Source of the DNA: Rhodococcus gordoniae
Lineage (GTDB): Bacteria; Actinomycetota; Actinomycetes; Mycobacteriales; Mycobacteriaceae
NCBI RefSeq assembly: GCF_001646655.1
Contig: NZ_LPZN01000017.1
Location: forward strand, 124,001-188,000
Reading direction: 5' to 3'
Length of the DNA stretch: 64,000 bases
The position numbers and the translations under genes are program-made. Of this stretch, positions 17,512-25,349 are shown in pieces (the first letter of the stretch is position 1; every line of letters starts with the position of its first letter). The notes under the pieces are model-generated. The model was not told the origin of the DNA. It did no database searches and saw only the letters and a list, made by a program, of their open reading frames with translations.

Positions 17512-18743
17512 GAGGTTCCTTCAGTGGACGGAGGGGCGGTCAGGCGCGGCACGGACGCGACCGCGAGGAGCGCGGCGATCACGGCGACGACTGCGAGGAC
17601 GAGGTAAGCGGTGGCGTAGCTGCCGGTCGCCGACGCCAGGGCGGTTCCCGCCCACGGCGCCAACGCCATCACCACCACGATCGGGGCGGACATCAGCCCC
17701 CCGAGCCGGCCGTAGTGGGTCGAGCCCCACCGGTCGGTGATGGCGGTGGCCTGGATCAAGGTGAACAATCCGCGTACCAGTCCCGCGCCGATCGCCGCGC
17801 CGATCAACGCCGCGGCCGTGGTCACCGCCCCGAGCAGCGCGGTGGTTGCCGCGGTGCCGGCCAGGATCACCACGATGCGGCTGCGGACGCTGGTACGGGC
17901 GACCAGGGTCAGATAGCCGAGGCGGCCGAGGACCTGTCCGGCGCCGCCGAGCCCGAGCGTCACCGCCGCCACCGACGGGGAGAAGCCCTGTTCGAGCAGC
18001 AACGGCACCAGATTGAAGACCCCGGCGAAGGCGGTGAACGCACCGAGAGCCAACGCGGCCACCAGTGCGAGGAACGCGGGGCTGCGGGCGATCTCCCGGT
18101 GCCCCAGGGCCGCGCCGTTCGCCGGTGGGGCCGCGGTGGGCCAGGATCCGCGTAGTCCCCACCAGTGTCCGGGGATGGTGATCGCGGCGAGGATCGCCGC
18201 GAGGATCAGGTAGGTGGTGCGCCAGTCCGACTGCTGATCCACTGCGGAGGTCAAGGGGGCGAAGATGGTGCTGGCCAGGCCCGCGGCGAGGGTCAGGATC
18301 ATCAGGGCGTGCACGGAGCGGTCGCCGTACCAGCGGGTCAGCGCGGCGAACGCCGGTGGGTAGAGCACCGCGCCCATCGCGGTGCCGGCCAGCAGCCATC
18401 CGGCGTAGAACACCGGCAGCGTGGGGGCGAGCGCGATCAGGACCAGCGCGGGGACGGCGAGGACCGAGCCGGCGGTCATGATCGTGCGCGGTCCGACCCG
18501 GTCGAGGATGCGCCCGACCGGGATACCCGCGAGCGCGGTGGCGAGCTGACCGAGCGAGAACGCCGCGGTGATCGACGTGGGCGACCAGCCGGTATCGGCG
18601 GAGATCGAGACCGACAGGACCGGGAACGCGTAGTACAGGATGCCCCAGCTGGTGATCTCGGTCAGGCACAGCACCGCCAGCACCCGCCGCAGCCCGGCGC
18701 CGGTGAGAGCGCCGGGCTGCGGGCGGGTCGACGTGTCGGTCAC
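17508..18743 (-). CDS. MFS permease in arsenic cluster
   Basis: 411 residues, about twelve hydrophobic segments. The signature loop reads GIPVGRILDRVGPRTIM. ITSWGILYYAFPVLSVSISADTGWS at TM1 resembles monocarboxylate-type (MCT-like) MFS proteins. The GTG start at 18743 lies 5 bp after the upstream flavoprotein gene. Placed between two flavin monooxygenase-like genes under a divergent ArsR-type regulator, it most likely exports an arsenic species or organoarsenical; equivalent genes occur in other arsO-containing clusters. Substrate not established. Confidence 0.8.
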   Translation of the reverse strand: MTDTSTRPQPGALTGAGLRRVLAVLCLTEITSWGILYYAFPVLSVSISADTGWSPTSITAAFSLGQLATALAGIPVGRILDRVGPRTIMTAGSVLAVPALVLIALAPTLPVFYAGWLLAGTAMGAVLYPPAFAALTRWYGDRSVHALMILTLAAGLASTIFAPLTSAVDQQSDWRTTYLILAAILAAITIPGHWWGLRGSWPTAAPPANGAALGHREIARSPAFLALVAALALGAFTAFAGVFNLVPLLLEQGFSPSVAAVTLGLGGAGQVLGRLGYLTLVARTSVRSRIVVILAGTAATTALLGAVTTAAALIGAAIGAGLVRGLFTLIQATAITDRWGSTHYGRLGGLMSAPIVVVMALAPWAGTALASATGSYATAYLVLAVVAVIAALLAVASVPRLTAPPSTEGTS

Positions 18744-18748
18744 CGGCG

Positions 18749-20095
18749 TTATCCGCCGGTGCGGGAGAGGGTGACCAACTGCGGCTCGGGCGCACCGCAG
18801 CACCCACCGGCCGCGGCCTCGGTGGCGGTGTCGGCGGCGGGGTCGTCGAACACTCCGGCGCCGCCGCACACCCCGGTCTCGGGCAGGGTCAGCTCGACGC
18901 GGGCGGCGGCATCGTGGTCGCCGGCCAGGGCGGCGGCGATGCTGCGGACCTGCTCGTAGCCGGTCATCGCCAGGAACGTCGGGGCCCGCCCGTAGCTCTT
19001 CATCCCGACCACATAGAAGCCGGGTTCGGGGTGGGTGAGCTCGGCGACGCCGTGCGGGTAGACGGTCCCGCACGAGTGCACGTTCGGGTCGATCAGCGGG
19101 GCGAGCGCGGTCGGGGCCTGCAGCACCGGGTCGAGGTCGAGACGGATTTCCGAGAGCCACGACAGGTCCGGCCGGAAGCCGGTCGAGGCGATGACCTCGT
19201 CCACCGCCTCGAGGCGGGCGCCGGTATCGGACACCATGACGACCTGACCGTCGGTGGCGGGTTCGACGGCGGCGGTGCGGAACCCGGTGACCACGGTGAG
19301 CAGCCCGTCGTCGACGGCCTTTTTCGCGCGCAGTCCCAGGGCGCCGCGGGCAGGCAGTTGGTCGTCCTGGCCGCCGCCGAACGCGGCGCCGACCTCGCCG
19401 CGGCGCACCGCCCAGGTCAGCCGGGTGCCGGGGTCGGTGCGGGCGAGCTCGGCCAGCGCCACGATCGCGTTGAGTGCCGAGTGGCCGCTACCGGCGATGA
19501 CGGTGTGCCGGCCGGCGTAGCGGTCGCGCACCGCATCGTCGCCCAGGTCGGGGACGCGGTAAGTGATCTTCTCGGCTGCGGCGCGTTCCCCGAGGGCGGG
19601 CAGGCCTTCGCCGCCGAGCGGGTTGGGAGTGCCCCAGGTGCCGGAGGCATCGAGGACGGCGCGGGCGAGCAGGCGGGTTTCCGTGCCGTCGCGGTGGCGC
19701 ACGTGCACCGACAGGGGTTCGGTGTCGCGGCCGGCGTCGACGATGCGGTCGCGGCCGCGGCGAGCGATGCCGACGACCTCGTGATCGAGGCGGACCGCGT
19801 CACCGAGAGCATCCGCCAGTGGGGTCAGGTACTGCCCGGCCCAGTCCTGGCCGGTGGGGTAGGCGTCGTCCTCGGGCGCGGTCCAGCCGGTGGTGTCGAG
19901 GAGGCGGCGGGCGGCGGGGTCGATCAGTTCGGCCCAGCGGGAGAAGGTGCGGACGCTGTGCCATTGCGTGATGGCGGCTCCGGCGGCGTCGCCGCGTTCG
20001 AGCACCAGCGGTTCGAGGCCGCGTTCGCGCAGGTGGGCGGCGGCGGCCAGGCCGATCGGTCCCGCTCCGACGACGACAATGGGCAACTCGCTCAT
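18749..20095 (-). CDS. FAD-dependent oxidoreductase with cysteine-rich tail
   Basis: 448 residues. It opens with IVVVGAGPIGLAAAAHLRER (FAD site) and carries VIAGSGHSALNAIVAL (second nucleotide site), ASTGFRPD and GFYVVGMKSYGRAPTFLAMTGYEQ. It ends with GVCGGAGVFDD and AAAGGCCGAPEPQLV, vicinal cysteines that could bind trivalent arsenic. It is first in the minus-strand operon, facing the arsR-arsN fusion across three operator-like repeats. Similar flavoproteins are annotated near ars genes as FAD-dependent oxidoreductases of unknown substrate. The ATG at 20095 has GAAAGGATC upstream. Confidence 0.8.
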   Translation of the reverse strand: MSELPIVVVGAGPIGLAAAAHLRERGLEPLVLERGDAAGAAITQWHSVRTFSRWAELIDPAARRLLDTTGWTAPEDDAYPTGQDWAGQYLTPLADALGDAVRLDHEVVGIARRGRDRIVDAGRDTEPLSVHVRHRDGTETRLLARAVLDASGTWGTPNPLGGEGLPALGERAAAEKITYRVPDLGDDAVRDRYAGRHTVIAGSGHSALNAIVALAELARTDPGTRLTWAVRRGEVGAAFGGGQDDQLPARGALGLRAKKAVDDGLLTVVTGFRTAAVEPATDGQVVMVSDTGARLEAVDEVIASTGFRPDLSWLSEIRLDLDPVLQAPTALAPLIDPNVHSCGTVYPHGVAELTHPEPGFYVVGMKSYGRAPTFLAMTGYEQVRSIAAALAGDHDAAARVELTLPETGVCGGAGVFDDPAADTATEAAAGGCCGAPEPQLVTLSRTGG

Positions 20096-20108
20096 GACAG
20101 ATCCTTTC

Positions 20109-20184
20109 ATCGATGGGTATCGATCTAATCTGCTGTCAGAGTATCGATGGTCGTCGATGTATGCAACCATCGATGCCGATCGAT
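20109..20184. promoter_or_regulatory. Triple ArsR operator between divergent ars genes
   Basis: Three 16-bp dyads of the form ATCGAT-N4-ATCGAT lie in the 100-bp divergent gap: 20109-20124, 20143-20158 (one mismatch, right half GTCGAT) and 20169-20184. This is the layout expected for a dimeric winged-helix repressor controlling both directions, here presumably the ArsR domain of the adjacent fusion. Confidence 0.7.
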
Positions 20185-20195
20185 ATAGTGGGGGT

Positions 20196-21083
20196 ATGAC
20201 AGCACTCGGTCTACCGATCACGGCGACCCCCGGCGCGGAGGTGGACCTCGACGCCCTGAGCCCGCAGGACGCGGCCACCTACGCCGGATGGTTCGCCTGC
20301 CTGGCCGAACCCACGCGGGTGCGGCTGCTGCACCACGTTGCCGCGCATCCGTCCGGCATCACCGTCGGCGAGCTCGCCGACAGGCTTGGGATCGGCCAGC
20401 CCACCATCTCCCATCACGTCCGCAAACTCGCCGACGTCGGCTTCGTCACCACCGGCAAACAGGGCACCAGCACCGTGGTGCGGATCAACCCGAGCTGCTG
20501 CAGCGACCTGCCCAGTGCCGCCGATGCGGTCATGGGGGTGCTCACCGCCCGCCCGTGCTGCCCCGAGGACGTCCCCGCCGACGTGGCCGTGCGCCCACTC
20601 GCAGGCGGTGACTGGGAGGCGGTGCGCCGCATCTACGCCGACGGCATCGCCACCGGCGCCGCGACGTTCACCACCGAAGTCCCCAGCCGCGACCACCTCG
20701 AGCACCAGTGGTTGCCCGAGCATCGCTGGGTCGCCGAGATCGACGGACAGGTCGTCGGCTGGGCAGCCTTGAGCCCGGTATCGAACCGCGAGTGCTATCG
20801 GGGGGTGGCCGAAAATTCGGTGTATGTCGGCGACGGCATGCGCGGGCGCGGCGTCGGCAAGGCCCTGCTGCGCACCCAGGTCATCGCCGCCGATCAGGGC
20901 GGATTGTGGACGCTGCAGACCTCGATTTTCCCGGAGAACCGGGCCAGCCTGGCGCTGCACCATTCGGCGGGTTTCCGCACCGTGGGGGTGCGCGAACGCA
21001 TCGGCCGGCTCGACGGCATCTGGCGCGACACCGTGCTGCTCGAACGCCGCTCCGAGGCCGTTCCCGCCACCGAGAACCAGTGA
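20196..21083 (+). CDS. ArsR repressor fused to ArsN-like GNAT acetyltransferase
   Basis: 295 residues in two parts. Residues about 28-100 are an ArsR winged helix (FACLAEPTRVRLLHHVA, VGELADRLGIGQPTISHHVRKL) followed by Cys-rich NPSCCSDLPS and ARPCCPEDV, candidate arsenite or organoarsenic ligands. From about residue 128 a GNAT domain begins (VRPLAGGDWEAVRRIYADGI), with the acetyl-CoA site MRGRGVGKALLRTQV. This GNAT subgroup includes phosphinothricin acetyltransferase and ArsN1, which detoxifies arsinothricin. The fusion would join sensing to detoxification. ATG 20196 follows GGGGGT; alternatives upstream would cross the operators. Confidence 0.85.
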   Translation: MTALGLPITATPGAEVDLDALSPQDAATYAGWFACLAEPTRVRLLHHVAAHPSGITVGELADRLGIGQPTISHHVRKLADVGFVTTGKQGTSTVVRINPSCCSDLPSAADAVMGVLTARPCCPEDVPADVAVRPLAGGDWEAVRRIYADGIATGAATFTTEVPSRDHLEHQWLPEHRWVAEIDGQVVGWAALSPVSNRECYRGVAENSVYVGDGMRGRGVGKALLRTQVIAADQGGLWTLQTSIFPENRASLALHHSAGFRTVGVRERIGRLDGIWRDTVLLERRSEAVPATENQ

Positions 21084-21100
21084 GAGCGAATCGGGTGGAG

Positions 21101-21412
21101 ATGGACATCGAACTGCCGTACTTCGACGGCTGCCCGAACTGGGAGCTGATGCGCGACCGCCTCGCCGAGGCCCTGGCAGCGACCGGCAACGCCGGTACCC
21201 CGATCCGGCTGCGCCGTATCGAGACCCCGGAGGCCGCCGAGCGCGTCGCCTTCCCCGGATCCCCGACCATCCGCATCGACGGGACCGATCCGTTCGGCCC
21301 CACCGAGGGCGTCGGATTGACGTGCCGCGTCTACCGCACCGCCGACGGGCACGGGGGTGTCCCGAGCACCGCCGATCTGATCACCGTGCTGCGGCAGGCC
21401 GAACACCGGTAG
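21101..21412 (+). CDS. Thioredoxin-like small protein of metal clusters
   Basis: 103 residues: MDIELPYFDGCPNWELMRDR, ETPEAAERVAFPGSPTIRIDG, then LTCRVYRTADG. It follows a thioredoxin-like fold pattern with one cysteine at the usual first position (FDGCPNW) and the cis-proline region GSPTI. Similar proteins are encoded next to mercury and arsenic resistance genes in actinobacteria; activity unknown. It lies 17 bp after the arsR-arsN stop and is surely co-transcribed. A GTG six bases upstream is an alternative start. Confidence 0.7.
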   Translation: MDIELPYFDGCPNWELMRDRLAEALAATGNAGTPIRLRRIETPEAAERVAFPGSPTIRIDGTDPFGPTEGVGLTCRVYRTADGHGGVPSTADLITVLRQAEHR

Positions 21413-21427
21413 AGACCGGGTATCGGC

Positions 21428-21460
21428 TTGACCTTCGAGTCGACTCGAGGGTTCACCGTC
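21428..21460. promoter_or_regulatory. Inverted repeat in convergent gap
   Basis: TTGACC at 21428 overlaps the dyad CCTTCGAGTCGACTCGAGGG (21432-21451). The position between two convergent genes suggests a bidirectional terminator; the TTGACC plus central dyad also looks like a MerR-type operator, though no merR gene is nearby. Undecided. Confidence 0.4.
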
Positions 21461-21485
21461 GCGGAGTGAGCATGCTCCTCCGGGG

Positions 21486-22325
21486 TCAGTTCAGCGGATA
21501 GAGCATCTGGGCGGTCGCGGCGTAGGCGGTGTCGAAGTCGACGGCCAGCACTGCCTCGACCGGCCCGAGCACCGCGCGTGGCTCCCAAGCCTGGCCGGTG
21601 CGGCTACGCCACGCGGTGCCGGCGGTGTCGATACCCCACAACGAGCCATCCGGCGCCGCGGACAGCAACGCCAGCGGTGGGGCGTCCGGCACCACGGCGA
21701 AGGTGAGCCCGCCGTCGATGCTGTGCTGCAACCCGGCGGTAGTGGTCGCCCACACCCCGGCGTCGGTGACGGCGAGGGCGGCCGCGGCCACCGGGGCGCC
21801 CGCGGTCCAGCTGCTGCCGCCGTCGGTGGAGGTCAGCAATCCGGTGACGCCGTCGAAGCCGACCAGCAGCTCACCGTCGGTGGCCAAGGCGTGAAAATCC
21901 ACCTCGCCGCTCAAGGATTTGGGTATCCAGGTGTGGCCGCCATCAGTGCTGTCGATCAGCCCCAGCGGATTCGGCGCCGAACTCGACGCCCCCGGATGCC
22001 CGGAGGCGAACAGACGGTCGGTGCCCGGCGCCCCGGTCAGTCCCATGAAGTCGTCGTCGGAGACGCCGACGCGGGTGGTGCGCCCGTTGTCGGCGATCTC
22101 GACGAGGCCGGTGTGGGTACCGGCCAGCACCACACCGCCGGAATCGAGGTGCAGACCGTGCAGATGATCGAGGGCCGGTTCCAACGCGACGCCGGGCACC
22201 TCCGAGACCGCCGCCGGCTCGGTGGTCGTGGTGGATTGTTCACCGGTCGCACAGCCGGCGAGCACAGCCACCGCAGCAACAGGCACCAGGACACGCGCCC
22301 ACCGGCGCAGGGAAAAACTCGACAT
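21486..22325 (-). CDS. BNR-repeat (sialidase-like) lipoprotein of copper operon
   Basis: 279 residues. A signal peptide with lipobox (VAAVAVLAGCATGEQ) marks a membrane-anchored exported protein. At least three Asp-box/BNR-like blades appear (DSTDGGHTWIPKS, TSTDGGSSWTAG, HSIDGGLTFAVV), giving a beta-propeller. NCBI-style annotation for such genes is F510_1955 family glycosylhydrolase, and they are repeatedly found beside copper ATPases and DUF305 proteins. Its direct role is unknown. It is 39 bp downstream of copB. Confidence 0.75.
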   Translation of the reverse strand: MSSFSLRRWARVLVPVAAVAVLAGCATGEQSTTTTEPAAVSEVPGVALEPALDHLHGLHLDSGGVVLAGTHTGLVEIADNGRTTRVGVSDDDFMGLTGAPGTDRLFASGHPGASSSAPNPLGLIDSTDGGHTWIPKSLSGEVDFHALATDGELLVGFDGVTGLLTSTDGGSSWTAGAPVAAAALAVTDAGVWATTTAGLQHSIDGGLTFAVVPDAPPLALLSAAPDGSLWGIDTAGTAWRSRTGQAWEPRAVLGPVEAVLAVDFDTAYAATAQMLYPLN

Positions 22326-22364
22326 GAGAAGAAGGAACTCGTTTCGGATCGATCGGACGGCGGT

Positions 22365-24512
22365 TCAGGTACGAGCCAGACGGGTGGGGTCGAGGTCGAG
22401 GCGGCGCAACAGTTGGGCGTTGAGCGCCACGACGATGGTCGAGACGGACATGAGGATCGCGGCGACCGCGGGGGAGATCGCAACCCCGGCGAAGGCCAGC
22501 ACCCCGGCGGCCAGTGGCACGGCGATGACGTTGTAGCCGGTGGCCCACACCAGGTTCTGCCACATCTTGCGGTAGCTGGCATGCGAGAGTGCGATGATCG
22601 ACAGCACCGCCCGCGGATCGTTCGCCGCCAGCACGACCCCGGCGGATTCGATGGCCACATCGGTGCCGGCACCGATCGCGACACCGACATCGGCGCGGGC
22701 CAATGCGGGGGCGTCGTTGACCCCGTCCCCGACCATCGCAACCTTGTGCCCGCGATTCTGTAGTTCGGTGACCTTGGCGTCCTTGTGCTCGGGCAGCACC
22801 TCGGCGAACACCTCGTCGATCCCGAGGTCGGCGGCCACCGCGTCGGCGACCTGCCGGGCGTCGCCGGTGATCATGGCGACCTTGACCCCACGGGCGTGCA
22901 GGGCATCGATGGCCTGACGGGATTCTTCGCGCACGGCATCTTCGAGCGCGACGGCACCGAGCACCCGGTCCCCGTGGGCCAGATGCAGTACCGAGGCCCC
23001 GCGCCGGACCCATCCGGCAGTGACCGCGGTGATGTCCTCGGGCACCGACAGGTGCCGGTCGGCCAGCATGGCCGGTCCGCCGACCGTCACCTCGGTGTCG
23101 TCGACGAGCGCGCGGACCCCGCGGCCGGGCAAGGACCGAAAGTCGGTGGCGGTGACCTGCGCGGCGGCCGGGACCCGAGTTTCCGCAGCGGCGACGATGG
23201 CTCGGGCAACGGGGTGCTCGCTGTCGGCCTCGACCGCCGCAGCGAGCGCCAACAGGTCTTCTTCGGAGGTGCCGGCCGTGGCGACCACACCGGTGACCTG
23301 ATGCCGACCCTGGGTCAAGGTGCCGGTCTTGTCGAACAGCACCACATCGACGGTGCGCATGCGTTCGAGCGAGAGCCGGTCCTTGACCAGCACCCCCGAT
23401 TTGGCGGCGCGTTCGGTGGAAATCGCGATCACCAAAGGGATCGCCAATCCGAGAGCGTGGGGGCAGGCGATGACGAGCACGGTGACGGTGCGCACCACCG
23501 CTTCGTCGACGTTACCGACGAGCAGCGTCCAGACCGCGAAGGTGAGGACGCCGGCGATGGTGGCGAAGTAGAACAGGAACGCCGCGGCCTTGTCCGCCAG
23601 CGCCTGGGCACGGGACGAGGAGGCCTGCGCGTCGGCGACCATCCGCTGGATGCCGGCCAGGGCGGTGTTCTCGCCGACCGCGGTGATGCGCACCCGCAGG
23701 GCGCTGTCGGTCGCGACGGTGCCGGCGACCACCGTGTCACCCACTTCGCGGGTGACCGCCTTGGATTCGCCGGTGATCATCGATTCGTCGACCTCGGCGC
23801 GGCCGTCAGTGACGGTGCCGTCGGCGGGCACCCGGGCTCCGGCGCGCACGAGCACCAGATCCCCGAGCGCCAGTTCCGACAAGGGCACGTCGGTGGTGCC
23901 GGTCTCGGTGATTTTCTCGGCGGTGTCCGGCAGCATCGCGGCGAGCGCGTCGAGGGCGCCGGAGGCCGAGCCGAGGGCACGCATCTCGAGCCAATGCCCG
24001 AGCAGCATGATCACGATCAGCAGGGCCAGTTCCCACCAGAAGTCCAGGTTGAACCCGCCGAGACCCAAAGTGGTGACCCACGAGGCGAGGAACGCGACGC
24101 TGATCGCCATGGCGATCAGCAGCATCATCCCGGGCCGGCGTGAGCGGAGTTCGGCCCAGCCGCCGGTGAGGAACGGCATGCCGCCGTAAACGAAGATCAC
24201 CGTGCCCAGCACCGGGGGAATCCATATGGCCCCAGGGAAATTCGGCATGGTGTAGCCGAGCAGGTCGGCGACCATGTGACTGAAGAACACCACCGGTATC
24301 GACAGCACCAGCGACACCCAGAACCGGCGGCGGAACATTTCTCCGTGTGCCCCGTGCCCGGCATGCCGATCGTGACCATCGTGCCCGGTGTGCTCACCCG
24401 GCCCGGCGTGAGCATCATGCTCGTCGGGGGGCGGGCTCTGGACCTCGGCGCCGTGAACGTGTCCGGCGGGCGCCGGGTCCGGGTGGGGGTGTCCGTGCTG
24501 CGGGTGCGACAT
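22365..24512 (-). CDS. copB: CopB-type copper-translocating P-type ATPase
   Basis: 715 residues. The N-terminus (about 55 residues) is histidine-rich (HPQHGHPHPDPAPAGHVHG; DGHDRHAGHGAHGE). The transmembrane metal motif is CPH (VIACPHALGLAIP), the mark of the P1B-3 subgroup, rather than CPC. Other motifs: TGES actuator, DKTGTLT phosphorylation site, SEHPVARAI nucleotide-domain HP, and GDGVNDAPAL. Members export Cu(I)/Cu(II) or Ag. It lies between the DUF305 gene and the BNR lipoprotein in one operon, all within the transposon. Confidence 0.93.
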   Translation of the reverse strand: MSHPQHGHPHPDPAPAGHVHGAEVQSPPPDEHDAHAGPGEHTGHDGHDRHAGHGAHGEMFRRRFWVSLVLSIPVVFFSHMVADLLGYTMPNFPGAIWIPPVLGTVIFVYGGMPFLTGGWAELRSRRPGMMLLIAMAISVAFLASWVTTLGLGGFNLDFWWELALLIVIMLLGHWLEMRALGSASGALDALAAMLPDTAEKITETGTTDVPLSELALGDLVLVRAGARVPADGTVTDGRAEVDESMITGESKAVTREVGDTVVAGTVATDSALRVRITAVGENTALAGIQRMVADAQASSSRAQALADKAAAFLFYFATIAGVLTFAVWTLLVGNVDEAVVRTVTVLVIACPHALGLAIPLVIAISTERAAKSGVLVKDRLSLERMRTVDVVLFDKTGTLTQGRHQVTGVVATAGTSEEDLLALAAAVEADSEHPVARAIVAAAETRVPAAAQVTATDFRSLPGRGVRALVDDTEVTVGGPAMLADRHLSVPEDITAVTAGWVRRGASVLHLAHGDRVLGAVALEDAVREESRQAIDALHARGVKVAMITGDARQVADAVAADLGIDEVFAEVLPEHKDAKVTELQNRGHKVAMVGDGVNDAPALARADVGVAIGAGTDVAIESAGVVLAANDPRAVLSIIALSHASYRKMWQNLVWATGYNVIAVPLAAGVLAFAGVAISPAVAAILMSVSTIVVALNAQLLRRLDLDPTRLART

Positions 24513-24561
24513 CGCAAAGCCTCCTGGGGTGGCGGGCCGAGTGGAAACCGGGTGGTACCGG

Positions 24562-25272
24562 TTACAGGGTGGTCAGCAACTGGCGCATGGTCTCGATCTC
24601 CCGCTGCTGGGTCTCGACGATGGTGCGGGCCATCTCGACGGCGTCGGGGTACTGCCCGTCTCGGATCACGGCTTCGGCCATGTCGATCGCCCCTTCGTGG
24701 TGGGTGATCATGTGGGTCAGGAACAGACGGGTGGCCTCGGTGCCCTGCGCGTCGGACAGAGCCTGCATATCCTGCGCGCTCATCATGCCGCCCATGCCGC
24801 CCATGCCACCCATACCGGGCATGTCGTCCGAATCGGGCATGCCGCGGCCCATACCGGGCATAGAGGTCATGGGCATGGAGGTCATTCCGGGCATGTTGTG
24901 CCCCGGCCCGGGCATGCCACCCGGCATCTGCGGTTCGCCCCACTGTTCGAGCCAGGAGTTCATCTCATCGATCTCCGGGCCTTGGGCGGCCTTGATCTGT
25001 TCGGCCAGGGCGGTCACCTCCTCGGGGATACCTTCTTTGGCGAGGAGCATGTCGCTCATCTCGATCGCCTGGGCATGGTGCGGGATCATCATGCGCGCGA
25101 ACATCACATCGGATTGATTGTGCGGTGCCGTGTCGTCGGCGGCGGAGGTGGTGGCCGAGGTGGTGGCGCTCGATGTGGCGGCGGTGGTGCCGGTGTCGGA
25201 GTCGCTGCACGCGGCTGCGGTGAACACCACCGCGAGCGCCATGGCGCCGACGGCGAGAGTCTTCTTGTTCAT
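24562..25272 (-). CDS. DUF305 methionine-rich copper-binding lipoprotein
   Basis: 236 residues. Signal sequence MNKKTLAVGAMALAVVFTAAACSDSD gives a lipoprotein. Two DUF305 (PF03713) halves are seen: FARMMIPHHAQAIEMSDMLL near residue 60 and FLTHMITHHEGAIDMAEAVI near residue 190, each with the HH metal pair. The linker is extremely Met/Gly-rich (GMTSMPMTSMPGMGRGMP and repeated MGGMGGM), a typical periplasmic Cu(I) binder. It probably passes copper to, or buffers it for, the neighbouring multicopper oxidase and CopB. Confidence 0.9.
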   Translation of the reverse strand: MNKKTLAVGAMALAVVFTAAACSDSDTGTTAATSSATTSATTSAADDTAPHNQSDVMFARMMIPHHAQAIEMSDMLLAKEGIPEEVTALAEQIKAAQGPEIDEMNSWLEQWGEPQMPGGMPGPGHNMPGMTSMPMTSMPGMGRGMPDSDDMPGMGGMGGMGGMMSAQDMQALSDAQGTEATRLFLTHMITHHEGAIDMAEAVIRDGQYPDAVEMARTIVETQQREIETMRQLLTTL

Positions 25273-25349
25273 GAGTGGATCCTTTCCTCGAACGGTCAGA
25301 GCCCAGGTGAACCAACGACGGGGTATCCCCGCATCCGGCGCACCCCGGA

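Noticed and set aside
21428-21460. MerR-controlled mercury promoter
   Set aside because: No merR, merA or merB gene lies nearby and the flanking genes converge; terminator or relic is as likely, so only the inverted repeat is reported.
24780-24860. CRISPR- or microsatellite-like repetition of CATGCCGCCCATGCC-type triplets
   Set aside because: It is the Met/Gly-rich linker of the DUF305 protein, a coding repeat.
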